A DNA stretch of 64,000 nucleotides, from assembly GCA_022616415.1 (NCBI GenBank), contig JAKEEU010000026.1:1-64000 (forward strand). The letters run 5' to 3'. The position numbers were made by a program, and so were the translations under genes. The notes below the pieces were generated by a model that worked only from the letters and a program-made list of their open reading frames with translations, did no database searches and was not told where the DNA came from. Within the stretch, counting starts at the first letter, position 1. Each line of letters starts with the position of its first letter. Below are positions 1-10,743 of the stretch, piece by piece. The DNA comes from Candidatus Zhuqueibacterota bacterium. GTDB lineage: Bacteria > Zhuqueibacterota > Zhuqueibacteria > Zhuqueibacterales > Zhuqueibacteraceae.

Positions 1-17
1 TGGTGGACACCCAACCA

Positions 18-88
18 TGTCATGCTGAAAGCATCTTGTTCCGGCTGAGTACAGTGCTGGATTGAAACAAGATTCCTCCGGAATGACA
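18..88. repeat. TGTCAT...GAATGACA imperfect palindrome, copy 1
   Basis: The left arm begins TGTCATGCTGAAAGCATCTT and the right arm ends AAGATTCCTCCGGAATGACA; they pair imperfectly around a loop of roughly 25 bases. A second copy with the same ends lies at 36146-36218. Elements with TGTCATTC ends are common between genes in environmental genomes. No coding sequence is seen here. Confidence 0.6.
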
Positions 89-150
89 TTTCTCTCCACC
101 TGTAACTGAGGCATTACTGGTCAGGCAAGACCTCAGTTAGTGTTGAAAAT

Positions 151-183
151 GGGAGTTCCGAGCCCTCAGGACTCGGAACTCCC
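151..183. terminator. Strong hairpin downstream of the first minus-strand gene
   Basis: GGGAGTTCCGAG (151-162) pairs perfectly with CTCGGAACTCCC (172-183) around a 9-base loop. It lies about 50 bases past the stop of the minus-strand gene at 232-561, so it could end that transcript. There is no clean U-run, so rho-independent function is uncertain. Confidence 0.5.
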
Positions 184-231
184 CAACCAAACAGGCGCGA
201 TGCCCGGCGTTTCCTTTCGACCCGCCACGAG

Positions 232-561
232 CTAAGCGATATGCTCGTCCTGGGGAAAGTACCGTTTATAAACCAGGTCGGAAAAACGGGTGGCGTCAAT
301 TTGATACGGATTGATCTGGTGCCGGTAAAAATGCATCTCGATCAACCGGTGCGCCACCATCCAATCAGGCGCGGCTTCGAGCTGAACCAGCAATTTTTCG
401 AAGCGCGCCGCATCGCTGCGGAAAAGCTTCTTCAAAAATTGTTGCCGCATTTGCGGCGGCATCAGCGTCGCCAGACTCTGTAATTCATCACACCCGCGCC
501 CGGGGATGACGGAGCGGCGAACGACGAAATTCTCCCGGTCGGCAAAACTTCGACTCGACAT
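232..561 (-). CDS. Unknown small protein (109 aa)
   Basis: I do not recognise the family. The protein is charged and probably helical and soluble, with no signal peptide or membrane segment. The frame stays open upstream to a TTG at 654, but the ATG at 561 is preceded by AAGGAG at an 8-base gap, which decides the start. The C-terminal half (LIEMHFYRHQINPYQI, DLVYKRYFP) reads like a genuine folded domain. It stands alone on the minus strand, followed by a strong hairpin at 151-183. Confidence 0.55.
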   Translation of the reverse strand: MSSRSFADRENFVVRRSVIPGRGCDELQSLATLMPPQMRQQFLKKLFRSDAARFEKLLVQLEAAPDWMVAHRLIEMHFYRHQINPYQIDATRFSDLVYKRYFPQDEHIA

Positions 562-1212
562 AACCTCGGCTCCTTCTTCGTAAAATACAGTGGAAAATCG
601 CCCGGTGCGCGCAGCCTCATCAAGCAAAACTTTGGGCTTGACGCAGCCAGGCAAAGTCTACGGCCGTAGACCTCCCTGTAACGAATTGCAGCCGTTTCTT
701 GCATGAAGCGGCAAAAAATGAGATAACGTGCTCATGGCGTGGTGATTTTCGGAAAACACCACATTGTCCCATTAGCACGAAACGGGAAGGTTGGATGTTT
801 TTCCTCGTAAGCCTAGCCACGGTGGGCAGGGCCTTCGGAAGAACGATTACTCACCGGTCGACGATAAAAATGGCAGGAAAGTTGTATAGCGCACTCAAGG
901 TGCCGAGCGTAATCATCGACGACGGCAAGCGCTCTGAGGTGGTCACAGAAACAAGAACGTATTTTATTTTTCAGATAAAAAAGGTACAAATTCCGCTGAC
1001 AAAAGTCAAGAGATTTATCTACTGTCCCCCAAAATTTTGGGAGCGCTCCGGGATAAACTCCAAAACAACAAGGAATTGTCACGCCAAAATTGCTGAAAAT
1101 TTCCCATGAGCGTTCCATTCCGTTATTACGAAAAAGTCAAGCAAGGATTTTCTTGGCAAATTTTCCCGACAAAGGTTTTGCGCATTGGCGGGCAATGTCG
1201 ATAAGAATAATA
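562..1212. other. No supported gene
   Basis: Short open frames occur on both strands (for example 699-1109 plus, 813-1118 minus), but none has a recognisable domain, a good ribosome binding site or convincing composition. I see no tRNA-like fold. It presumably holds the promoters of the divergent flanking genes, though no clear -35/-10 pair stood out. Confidence 0.5.
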
Positions 1213-1300
1213 GTTGCTGGTGGCTCGTTGCTTGAAAATGAACTACCAGCGACCAGCTAACAGCCACGAGCGACCAGCTACCAGAAACCAGCTACCAGTC
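1213..1300. repeat. Word array ACCAGCT with partial reverse complement
   Basis: The right part repeats ACCAGC-type words (CTACCAGCGACCAGCTAAC, then CGACCAGCTACCAG and AACCAGCTACCAG). The left part, GTTGCTGGTGGCTCGTTGC, is an approximate reverse complement, so the RNA could fold into a long imperfect hairpin. It ends just before the AAGGA ribosome binding site of the gene at 1315. Confidence 0.65.
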
Positions 1301-1314
1301 TTAAGGATTTCAGG

Positions 1315-2652
1315 ATGAAACGACCACTTTTTTTAAAAATGGCAATTTTTTCACTTTTGCTGGCATTCTTTGGCGAAAACGAAAAAACCACAGCAGGGAC
1401 GAAAGCTTCCCGCGACGAAACGGCGGAGCTGCAGAAAAAATTGCGCAAGAGTCCCAACGACGCCCGCTTGCGCGTGAAGTTGGGCACGCTTTTGCTCCGT
1501 GAAGAAAATTACGACGCGGCGCTGGCGCAATTCGATTCGGCGCTGGCGCTGCAGCCGGATCTCCCGGCGGCGAAATTCGGACGCGCCGAAGTGAAATTTT
1601 TGCAGGGCCATCTCGAGGAAAGCTTGCGCGGCTACCTCGAAGCGCTCGGCTCGCCGGAAGCGGATCAATTTGTGAGTGGCATCGCACAGCGCCTCGGCAG
1701 TCCGTATGCCGTGCGGCAAATTACGATGGCGCCGGGCGAAAATATGATGGCGCGTTTCGCGCCGAACGGCCGCACCATCGTTTTTCAATCCAATCGCGAC
1801 GGCAACTGGGAGATCTATCGGGCGTACGCGGATGGCTCGCAGCCGGTGCGCCTGACCAACGACGCGGCCGCGGATGAAGCGCCTTGCGTCTCGCCGGACG
1901 GCCGCTGGATCGCGTTCGCGCGCGCACACGAGAAGGACCGCGCCTCCGAGCAAGCTGCCGCACGAGAAATTTATCTAATGGAAGCGCAGAGCGGCAACGG
2001 CTTAATCTGCATCTCCCGACACCGGGCCGACGATTGGAATCCGGCCTTTTCGCCAAAGGGCGGTCGATTGGCGTTTGTGTCGGATCGAGATGACGTCCGC
2101 GCCGTCGATTTCCCCGAACGGCAAAGCGATGTTTTCCTCTTTTCTTTGTCGGATTCCAGCCTGACGCGGTTCTCACAAGGCTTCGGCGACAAATCTGCGC
2201 CGTGCTTCACGCCGGATGGCGCGTCGCTGGTGTATGTCAATAATGTCAACGGCGCTTTCGAGATTTTCGAGCAGCGCCTCAACAGCGCCCATCCGAACAG
2301 CTTGCTCTCTAAAAATGGATCGAACGAAAGGCCGTCACCAGGCAAGCCATCAAAAGGCGGGCCGCAAATTTCCCCGGACGGCAAACGGATCGTTTATTTT
2401 GAGAAGCGTGACAAGAATCTCGACTTGTTTCTTTTCGACCGCGAAAAAAATAATGTGCTGCGGCTGACCTGCGATCCGGCCACAGAGGCTTTTCCGGTTT
2501 TCTCACCGGATGGCAACGAAATACTCTTCACCTCCAATCGCAGCGGCGGCTATCAAATTTACGCCATGGATTTGCGCCAGCCGGTCGCGCGTACGGAATT
2601 GGCGGAAACGCTGCGCCGGCTGCTGGGGCAGCAAAAGGCGGCAACGCAATGA
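1315..2652 (+). CDS. Exported TPR / TolB-like (PD40) beta-propeller protein
   Basis: A signal peptide (about residues 1-22, MKRPLFLKMAIFSLLLAFF) is followed by one or two TPR units (about 37-100, with AALAQFDSALALQPDLPAAKFGRAEV). From about 138 come six PD40/WD40-like blades of the TolB type, each with a (F/S)SPDG core, for example ARFAPNGRTIVFQSNRDGN, CVSPDGRWIAFAR and FPVFSPDGNEILFTSNRSGG. Such proteins act in the periplasm, usually by binding partner proteins; the TPR block also points to protein-protein contacts. It is not TolB itself, since the TolB N-terminal domain is replaced by TPR. AAGGA precedes the ATG. It is monocistronic as far as seen. The specific partner is unknown. Confidence 0.85.
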   Translation: MKRPLFLKMAIFSLLLAFFGENEKTTAGTKASRDETAELQKKLRKSPNDARLRVKLGTLLLREENYDAALAQFDSALALQPDLPAAKFGRAEVKFLQGHLEESLRGYLEALGSPEADQFVSGIAQRLGSPYAVRQITMAPGENMMARFAPNGRTIVFQSNRDGNWEIYRAYADGSQPVRLTNDAAADEAPCVSPDGRWIAFARAHEKDRASEQAAAREIYLMEAQSGNGLICISRHRADDWNPAFSPKGGRLAFVSDRDDVRAVDFPERQSDVFLFSLSDSSLTRFSQGFGDKSAPCFTPDGASLVYVNNVNGAFEIFEQRLNSAHPNSLLSKNGSNERPSPGKPSKGGPQISPDGKRIVYFEKRDKNLDLFLFDREKNNVLRLTCDPATEAFPVFSPDGNEILFTSNRSGGYQIYAMDLRQPVARTELAETLRRLLGQQKAATQ

Positions 2653-2734
2653 GCGGAAAGGGATAATCGCAACGAAAAAAGTCTTAACAAGGCTTGGCTA
2701 ATCTCAGTGGTGAGCTGACGAAGCAACTTTTCTT

Positions 2735-2805
2735 TCCCCCCACTGATTGAAAAACCCCGCTGATTTTTTACTAAGGTTCGGTGGGTTCTTCAATCAGTGG
2801 GGGAA
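2735..2805. repeat. Long imperfect inverted repeat (23-base arms)
   Basis: TTCCCCCCACTGATTGAA (from 2734) pairs with TTCAATCAGTGGGGGAA (to 2805), and both arms extend inward through ACCC/GGGT. Outside the arms, GCTGACGAA and TTCGTCACT continue the symmetry weakly. It lies 80 bases after the stop of the propeller gene and may terminate it, or it may be a small mobile hairpin element. Nothing else is visible between 2653 and the ispG promoter. Confidence 0.6.
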
Positions 2806-2913
2806 TTCAGCCTTTTCGTCACTCGTAGGCTGCGCTGAATTCATATACACGTGCCAATATTATCTCGCTCGCCAACCCCACTTTCCTTATGCACTCGTTT
2901 GCGCAAAAAGGCT

Positions 2914-2942
2914 TTGACAAATGGCCGTGTTTTGTGTATTTT
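2914..2942 (+). promoter_or_regulatory. Candidate sigma70-type promoter of ispG
   Basis: TTGACA at 2914-2919 and TATTTT at 2937-2942 are separated by 17 bases; the ATG of ispG is about 80 bases further on. The -35 is perfect and the -10 matches 4 of 6 positions. The alternative AT-rich TAATATAA at 2943 would give a longer spacer. Confidence 0.5.
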
Positions 2943-3029
2943 AATATAAAGGCGGGGTGCTGGTAACTGTTAAATCGCACCTGGCATTTTAAACTTTACA
3001 ATCAACTCTTTTGGTGACTACCTCTGACT

Positions 3030-5126
<2,097 letters not shown>

Positions 5127-5140
5127 CAAAGGGCGGGAAA

Positions 5141-5220
5141 GCAGTGGCAGTGGCAGTAGCAGAAAACGAAAAGCGCAGAGCGTTGAGCGGAAGAGCGTGT
5201 CTGCGCTTCGCGCTCTACCG
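5141..5220. repeat. Word array (GGCAGT, then AGCGCAG/AGAGCG hairpin)
   Basis: AGTGGCAGTGGCAGTAGCAG is followed by AGCGCAGAGCGTTGAGCGG and AAGAGCG, then by CTGCGCTTCGCGCTCTACCGC. AGCGCAG pairs with CTGCGCT and AGAGCG with CGCTCT. It fills the gap between the convergent ends of ispG and the HEAT-repeat gene and could act as a bidirectional terminator. Confidence 0.55.
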
Positions 5221-5224
5221 CCTG

Positions 5225-5952
5225 TTAAGCGGCTTCGGCGATCAGGGTTTGTTGTTTTTCTTCAAGAGCATGAATGGTGCGTTCAATGTCCTGATACTCC
5301 GCCCCCTCCGGCTTAAAACGATTTTTCAGCTTTTCGAGACGAGGCAAAATCGTTATTGAGGCTTCGCGGAGGGCGCTCAACGTGAACTCATCCGCAAAAG
5401 TTTCCACAGATTTCACCAGCGCCGCTTCAGCTTCTTTGACTTTCCTCAATTTGACAATAATACCCACTGCCTGTTCGCGAACCTGAGCATTTTCGGATAA
5501 CAGCGAGTCTTCGGCAAGAACAAAAGCTTGGGGAGCGAATTTCGGAAAATTGGTTAAAAGTTTTCCCAATGCCCACAATGCGCCGTTATGTCCCTGACGC
5601 GCCATCTCGACAAGTGTACCCAGAGAAAATTCTGTTCCGACGAAACCAAGCGCACGCACGCGCTGTTTTTTACTTCGTGATTGGAATGTTGGGCCAATTC
5701 CAGCACGTGAGGTTCCCAAGTTGGCGAATCCAACAGAGTAATCCCGTATAGGCCGAGAATTTGATAATAGGATTCTCGCTGCCGGAGAAGATCTTCGATA
5801 ATCTGATGACCAAGCGTTGGATTTTGAGCACAAACTGTGCGAATCAATTCGTACCCTTTTTTTTTGTACTCAAAATAATCGATTTCATGTGAAAAAGAGG
5901 ATAAATCAATCTGAGTTAGCGGCACGAAACTTGTGTACTTATTTTTGATCAA
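5225..5952 (-). pseudogene. HEAT-repeat protein gene split by a -1 frameshift
   Basis: Two overlapping minus-strand frames together read as one helical-repeat protein of about 242 residues. The first (from TTG at 5952, preceded by AAGGA) runs to HSNHEVKNSA; the second continues VRALGFVGTEFSLGTLVEMA to a stop at 5225. The switch lies near 5660, in the short repeat GCGTGCGTGCGC, and is repaired by adding one base, giving KNSAVRALGF, a textbook HEAT helix. Later repeats include QVREQAVGIIVKLRKVKEAE and FTLSALREASITILPRLEKL. Function is unknown; such proteins are usually scaffolds. A sequencing or assembly error is as likely as real inactivation. Confidence 0.7.
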
Positions 5953-6004
5953 AAATCGGATTCCTTTGTCTGAAAAACATTGTCCGGCTTGGAGATAGAA
6001 TTGT

Positions 6005-6451
6005 ATGCCCGTACTATTTAGCCGCGCGTGCGAATATGCCGTGCGAGCATTGTTTGAAATGGCGCGCCGCCCCGACCAGGAATCCTGGACAATTCAAGAA
6101 TTAGCGAGCCGAACGGATACGCCGGCGCCGTTTCTGGCCAAGACTTTCCAGTCGTTGGTAAAAGGCGAAATTTTGATTTCAACCAAAGGCCGGCGCGGCG
6201 GCTTTGCCTTTGCGCGGCCGCCGCAAAAAATTTCCTTGATGGAGATCGTCGAGCTGATCGATGGGCCGGCGCTGGCGCGCAACTGCGCACTGGGCTTGCC
6301 GGCTTGCAGCAATGACGATCCCTGCCCCTTTCATGCGCATTGGAAAGGGATTCGCGACTCCATCGCCAGTGCGTTGCAGCAGCAAACGTTGACACCGGGC
6401 GCTTCACGAATATCTTCACGCCGCACCACCGCGCGCCGCAGCAATACGTGA
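6005..6451 (+). CDS. Rrf2-family transcriptional regulator with three-cysteine cluster motif
   Basis: The N-terminal winged helix is typical of Rrf2 (LFSRACEYAVRALFEMA, then TPAPFLAKTFQSL and STKGRRGGFAFARP). Cys94, Cys101 and Cys107 form C-x6-C-x5-C, the position where IscR, NsrR and RsrR bind an iron-sulfur cluster, so it probably senses NO, oxygen or redox state (inference from the family). At 148 residues it is of normal length; the Arg/Ser-rich tail is probably disordered. It stands alone before a 226-base gap holding a perfect palindrome (6511) and a degenerate copy, then the gene at 6678, which makes it the likely regulator of the respiratory genes that follow. Confidence 0.88.
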   Translation: MPVLFSRACEYAVRALFEMARRPDQESWTIQELASRTDTPAPFLAKTFQSLVKGEILISTKGRRGGFAFARPPQKISLMEIVELIDGPALARNCALGLPACSNDDPCPFHAHWKGIRDSIASALQQQTLTPGASRISSRRTTARRSNT

Positions 6452-6510
6452 ACCCCAATTAACTTATTTTATCCCACCCCCTTAGCTGTCCCCCGGCTTG
6501 GCTGTAAACG

Positions 6511-6557
6511 TTCTCAAATTTGAGAAATAAGCACCCGATTTTTTGCAATTTTGAGAA
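6511..6557. promoter_or_regulatory. Pair of candidate Rrf2 operators
   Basis: TTCTCAAATTTGAGAA (6511-6526) is a perfect 16-base palindrome. TTTGCAATTTTGAGAA (6542-6557) matches it at 13 of 16 positions, with its start 31 bases further on, close to three helical turns. Both lie between the regulator gene and the gene at 6678, as expected for operators of a dimeric regulator. Confidence 0.55.
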
Positions 6558-6677
6558 AACCTGGAATCATTTGCCTTCAAAAGATTGAATTTCGTGCGTG
6601 GAAATAGGATAAATTACTCTTGATTTTGGCACGAGAGTTGTAAAAATAAATTTTGCCTGCACCAAAATCGGAGTTTT

Positions 6678-8603
6678 ATGTCTGAAAAATACAAAATCCG
6701 GATTCCTGACATCGAGTTTTGGAAGGACTTAGTGCCATGCCAAATCGGCTGCCCTATTCACACCGACGCCGGTCGCTACGTTCAGCTCATCGCTGAACAA
6801 AAGTACAAAGAAGCCTACCTCACCTCGCGTTCGCCCAATCCCTTCGCGAGCGTTTGCGGTCGCGTGTGCGCTGCGCCGTGTGAGGATCGCTGCCGCCGCG
6901 GCAAGATCGATGCGCCGGTGAGCATTCGCGCGCTCAAAAGATTCGTCACCGAAAAGTACGGCGTCGAATCGCTCGCTCCTGACGCGCAGGATGAATTATT
7001 TGAAGGAGAAAACGAAGCCGGCAACAAGTGGCGCTGGCATTTGCCGGTGCAGATTCAGACGCGCAAGAATATCGTTAAGAATAAATCCGAAGGATCCCGC
7101 GCAGCGGGAAAGGTCGCGGTGATTGGCTCAGGCCCGGCAGGACTTTCCTGCGCGCACGATCTCGCGCTGATGGGCTATCAAGTCACGGTCTTCGAAGCAA
7201 CGAATGTGGCGGGCGGCATGTTGCGGCACGGCATTCCCGAATATCGTCTCTCGCGCAGCTTGATTGACAAAGAGATTGACAAAATAAAATTGCTCGGCGT
7301 CGAGATTCGCTACAATACCGCGCTTGGCGAAAAGCCGGGCATCGCGGAACTTAAGCAGCACGGTTACGAGGCCATCTTCGTTTCGGTGGGAACGCAAAAG
7401 GGCCGCGATCTTAATATCGAGGGCGCGCAGCTCGATGGCGTGATCAAAGCCATCGATTATTTGATCAATATCAACAACGGCTACCGCGTCAATCTCGGCA
7501 AAAAAGTTTTGGTGATCGGCGGCGGCTTCGTGGCGTTCGATGCGGCGAGAATGGCATTACGTGGCGGCCCGGAGGAGGAGCCGGGGGATATACATTCTGC
7601 CGTCGATGCGGCGCGTGTGGCGAAGCGCGCCGGCGCGTCGGAAGTTCACATCGCCAGCCTGGAATCGTTTGCCGAAATGCCGGTGCTGCGCACCGCCCAA
7701 GGTCACGAAGAATTCGAGGAGGCCCAACGCGAGGGGATCGTCTTTCATCCGCAGCGTGGCCCCAAGCGTTTCGTCGGCGACAACGGCAGGATCAAAGCCG
7801 TCGAATTCATCGGCGTCAAGCGCACTTATGACGAAAATGGCCGCTTCAATCCGCAATACGATCCGAGTTACTCGGAAATGTTCGAGACCGATTCAGTGGT
7901 TCTTGCCATCGGCCAACAAGCCGATCTGTCGTTCATCAAACCGGCAGACGGCATCGAGCTGACGCCGAGCAAGTTCATCAAAATTGATCCCGAAACTTTG
8001 GCGACGACGGCGCCTGGCATCTACGCCGGCGGCGACGTTGCCTTCGGCCCGCGCAACATTATCGACGCGATTGCCAACGGCAAGCGGGCCGCGCTGTCGA
8101 TTGATGAATATCTCCGCGAGGTCAAGCTCAAGATTTTTTATAATCTCTCCGTCGAAAAAATTCCGACGCGGCGCTTCACCCGTCCGGAAGATTTCGAGCA
8201 GTTTGCGCGCGAAGCGCCGCCCACAATCGATCTGCAGCGCCGCACCGGCATCTCCGAAGTCGAAACCGGCTATAACGAAGAGCAAGCGCGACGCCAAGCC
8301 GAGCGCTGTTTGGCGTGCCACATTCAGACGATTTACGACGCGGAAAAATGCGTGATGTGCAACCGCTGCGTCGATATTTGTCCGGAGTATTGTTTGAAGC
8401 TCGTGCCATTGGAGCAGTTGGAGGTCGACGAAGCGACGAAAGCCAAGTTGGTGCAACAATACAACCTCGATCCATTCCAGCCGGCTTCGGCAATGCTCAA
8501 GGACGACGACACTTGCATTCGCTGCGGCCTGTGCGCGATTCGCTGCCCGACGGACGCGATGACGATGGAGGTGTTCTACTATGAGGAAAAAGAAACCGCT
8601 TAA
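6678..8603 (+). CDS. GltD-like FAD/NAD(P) oxidoreductase with two ferredoxin clusters
   Basis: Residues 1-130 resemble the N-terminal iron-sulfur domain of glutamate synthase small subunit relatives (CQIGCPIHTDAGRY, CGRVCAAPCEDRCRRG). Then come an FAD-binding Rossmann fold (GSGPAGLSCAHDLALMG, about 152-168), an NAD(P)-binding fold (VIGGGFVAFDAARMAL, about 279) and a C-terminal 2x4Fe-4S ferredoxin domain (CVMCNRCVDICP from Cys558; CIRCGLCAIRCP from Cys613). Proteins of this build move electrons between NAD(P)H and ferredoxin or quinone-linked partners. With the Rieske and cytochrome b genes following, it may feed the bc-type complex. It is the first gene after the candidate operators, 64 bases ahead of the Rieske gene. 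No membrane segment is seen. Confidence 0.85.
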   Translation: MSEKYKIRIPDIEFWKDLVPCQIGCPIHTDAGRYVQLIAEQKYKEAYLTSRSPNPFASVCGRVCAAPCEDRCRRGKIDAPVSIRALKRFVTEKYGVESLAPDAQDELFEGENEAGNKWRWHLPVQIQTRKNIVKNKSEGSRAAGKVAVIGSGPAGLSCAHDLALMGYQVTVFEATNVAGGMLRHGIPEYRLSRSLIDKEIDKIKLLGVEIRYNTALGEKPGIAELKQHGYEAIFVSVGTQKGRDLNIEGAQLDGVIKAIDYLININNGYRVNLGKKVLVIGGGFVAFDAARMALRGGPEEEPGDIHSAVDAARVAKRAGASEVHIASLESFAEMPVLRTAQGHEEFEEAQREGIVFHPQRGPKRFVGDNGRIKAVEFIGVKRTYDENGRFNPQYDPSYSEMFETDSVVLAIGQQADLSFIKPADGIELTPSKFIKIDPETLATTAPGIYAGGDVAFGPRNIIDAIANGKRAALSIDEYLREVKLKIFYNLSVEKIPTRRFTRPEDFEQFAREAPPTIDLQRRTGISEVETGYNEEQARRQAERCLACHIQTIYDAEKCVMCNRCVDICPEYCLKLVPLEQLEVDEATKAKLVQQYNLDPFQPASAMLKDDDTCIRCGLCAIRCPTDAMTMEVFYYEEKETA

Positions 8604-8616
8604 ATTTTTATTTTTG

Positions 8617-8651
8617 AACGCGGATGACGCGGATAACACGGATTAACGCGG
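8617..8651. repeat. Word array ACGCGGAT
   Basis: ACGCGGATGACGCGGATAAC is followed by ACGGATTAACGCGG: four imperfect copies of an 8-9 base word filling most of the gap between the genes at 6678 and 8668. No reverse-complement half is present here. Confidence 0.6.
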
Positions 8652-8667
8652 TTAAAGGCGACGCGAT

Positions 8668-9216
8668 ATGAAAATTTTCAAAAAGACTAATGCTCAACCA
8701 TCGACAACCCAAAATCAACGACAAGAAACGCGCCGTTCATTTCTGCAAAAGCTCGGGCTTGGCGGCGTACTGGCCGGGTTTGCCGGATTAGGCTGGCAGT
8801 CGTTTCGCTCGTTGATCCCGAACGTGCTCTACGAACCGCCGCAGCGATTCAAAATCGGCCTGCCGGCCAATCTCGCCGAGGGAATGACGTTTCTCGAAGA
8901 CAAGCGGCTGTACGTTTTCAAAGAAGGAAAATCTTATTATGCCATTTCGGCGGCTTGCACGCATCTCGGCTGCACGGTGAAATACAGCAAGCTGAACCAA
9001 GCCAGGCAAGTTGAAATTGGCGGCGAAAAAAGAAAAATTCCGTTTGAATTTCACTGCCCTTGCCACGGCTCGAAGTTTTACGCGGAGGGCACGAATTACG
9101 CCGGCCCGGCACCACGCCCGCTGCAATGGTACAAGTTGGAAGTTTCGCCGGATGACGGCCAGTTGGTGGTCGATATGGGCAGCGAAGTCGAGCAAAATTT
9201 CCGGTTGACGGTATAA
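8668..9216 (+). CDS. Rieske 2Fe-2S protein of a bc-type complex
   Basis: A twin-arginine-like start (TRRSFLQKLGLGGVLAGFAG, about residues 23-42) gives the N-terminal membrane anchor. The Rieske domain has the two ligand boxes CTHLGC and CPCHGS, with the two Cys and two His that hold the 2Fe-2S cluster. A stretch of 30 or so residues between the boxes and the final VEQNFRLTV complete the fold. It oxidises quinol at the periplasmic side and passes electrons to a cytochrome c (family knowledge). It is followed after 103 bases by cytochrome b, so together they form the core of a cytochrome bc/b6f-like complex. Confidence 0.93.
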   Translation: MKIFKKTNAQPSTTQNQRQETRRSFLQKLGLGGVLAGFAGLGWQSFRSLIPNVLYEPPQRFKIGLPANLAEGMTFLEDKRLYVFKEGKSYYAISAACTHLGCTVKYSKLNQARQVEIGGEKRKIPFEFHCPCHGSKFYAEGTNYAGPAPRPLQWYKLEVSPDDGQLVVDMGSEVEQNFRLTV

Positions 9217-9221
9217 ACTCT

Positions 9222-9303
9222 TTGGATTGATGGATTGATGGATCGTTGGATTAATGGGCCCAAAAATCCAACAATCCATCGATCCAATAATCCATCTATC
9301 CAT
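9222..9303. repeat. Word array TGGATTNN (period 8) with its reverse complement
   Basis: Left half: TGGATTGATGGATTGATGG, then ATCGTTGGATTAATGGG. Right half: AATCCAACAATCCATCG, then ATCCAATAATCCATC and TATCCAT. The two halves can pair over 35 or so bases with mismatches at the variable word positions. It fills the Rieske-cytochrome b gap exactly. The same word returns at 16685 and 19602. Confidence 0.8.
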
Positions 9304-9319
9304 TACTCCGGAGTTTCCA

Positions 9320-10645
9320 ATGCCTGTCATAGAATCAACAAAAAAAGCTTACGATAAACTCACATGGACCTGGAGGCCGAGCAGCGACAAGGAAGCCGGT
9401 GATGCCATTGTCAAAAACCTGCTGCTGCATTGGTTTCCCAACAAAATCAGCAAGGCCAGCCTGTCGTGGAATTACTCGATGTGGCTCGGTACGATCTCGT
9501 TCGTGCTGTTCATGATTCTCGTCTTCACCGGCGTGATTTTGATGTTTCTCTACGTGCCGTCAGTGGAGCGAGCATATTCCTCAGTAAAAGACATTGAGTT
9601 CGTCGTCTCGTTCGGCTGGCTGCTGCGGGGAATGCATCGCATTGCGGCGCACTTGATGGTGGCGGCAGTGTTCTTTCACATGGTGCGCGTGTTTCTCACC
9701 GGCGCCTACAAAAACGGCAGCGCGATTGGCGCGAACCGTCCATTGAATTGGATTATTGGCATAGTGCTACTGCTACTGACACTGTTACTTTCTTTCACCG
9801 GCTACTTGCTGCCGTGGGATCAGCTCGCGTACTGGGCCATCACCGTCGGCACGAACATCGCCAGCTCCGCACCGCTGGTGGGCAAAGCCATGCGTTTCTT
9901 CCTGCTCGGCGGCAACACCATCGATCAGAACACGCTCATCCGTTTTTACGTGCTGCATGTTTTCTTTCTGCCCATGATGGTGTTATTATTATTTTCATAT
10001 CACATGTGGCGCGTGCGTAAGGACGGCGGCCTGGCAGTGGCCGATCACGAAGCGCTGGATCAAAGACCGGAAAAGATTGCGCCGGTCAAATCCAAAACGT
10101 ATTCCCTGCTCGGCATTACCAACGGCACGACGGTACACGTGCAAAACACCATGGTGGATGAAGAGAAAAATACCGTGCCTTCGTCCCCGCATCTGTTACG
10201 TCGTATCTGGCTTGTCACGCTGTTGACGTTTGTAGCGACTTTTTTATTGACGATTATTTTCCGCGCACCACTGGAAGCACCAGCGAATCCGGCAGTCACG
10301 CCGAATCCGGCGAAGGCACCGTGGTATTTTCTCTGGCTGCAGGAAATCGTCACGATCACGACGGTCAAGATCGGCTCGTTCACGATCAACGGCGCGCTCA
10401 TCGGCGGCATTTTATTGCCGGGCATTTTGCTGGCGCTGGCGATTTGGTGGCCGTATCGCGACAAGTCGAGTATCAACAGCGTGGGCGTGTGGTTTGCGAA
10501 AGAACGAAAAATACAGAATTGGGTTTTTATTTCGATCTGTGCCTTGATTATCATCTTTATGATCATCGGCACATTTTTGCGCGGGCCGTACTGGAATTTC
10601 TACTGGCCATGGGAAGCGTGGCCGGAGATGCCGGTGAAGTTCTAA
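9320..10645 (+). CDS. Cytochrome b of a bc-type complex
   Basis: This 441-residue protein begins at ATG 9320 (CCGGAG six bases upstream); an earlier in-frame ATG at 9254 lies inside the repeat and is unlikely. It has the cytochrome b layout: a first helix with FMILVFTGVILMFLYVP, haem-ligand helices (LRGMHRIAAHLMVAAVFFHM; FYVLHVFFLPMMVLLLFSYH), the Qo-region TGYLLPWDQLAYWA, and a C-terminal part with the PAKAPWYFLWLQE motif of subunit IV. N- and C-terminal parts are therefore fused as in bc1. The insert around residues 230-290 is charged and cytoplasmic. It works with the Rieske protein upstream and probably the dihaem cytochrome downstream. Confidence 0.93.
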   Translation: MPVIESTKKAYDKLTWTWRPSSDKEAGDAIVKNLLLHWFPNKISKASLSWNYSMWLGTISFVLFMILVFTGVILMFLYVPSVERAYSSVKDIEFVVSFGWLLRGMHRIAAHLMVAAVFFHMVRVFLTGAYKNGSAIGANRPLNWIIGIVLLLLTLLLSFTGYLLPWDQLAYWAITVGTNIASSAPLVGKAMRFFLLGGNTIDQNTLIRFYVLHVFFLPMMVLLLFSYHMWRVRKDGGLAVADHEALDQRPEKIAPVKSKTYSLLGITNGTTVHVQNTMVDEEKNTVPSSPHLLRRIWLVTLLTFVATFLLTIIFRAPLEAPANPAVTPNPAKAPWYFLWLQEIVTITTVKIGSFTINGALIGGILLPGILLALAIWWPYRDKSSINSVGVWFAKERKIQNWVFISICALIIIFMIIGTFLRGPYWNFYWPWEAWPEMPVKF

Positions 10646-10743
10646 TGCGGAGGGCATGGACTAGACACATACGACACGACATTATTTTCTCTTCTCTGAT
10701 AAAATGACCTTGTTATCTGAAATCTAATTGCAGAGGCGTTGCT

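Noticed and set aside
699..1118. Two overlapping open frames on opposite strands
   Set aside because: No domain, no ribosome binding site and mutually exclusive; treated as non-coding.
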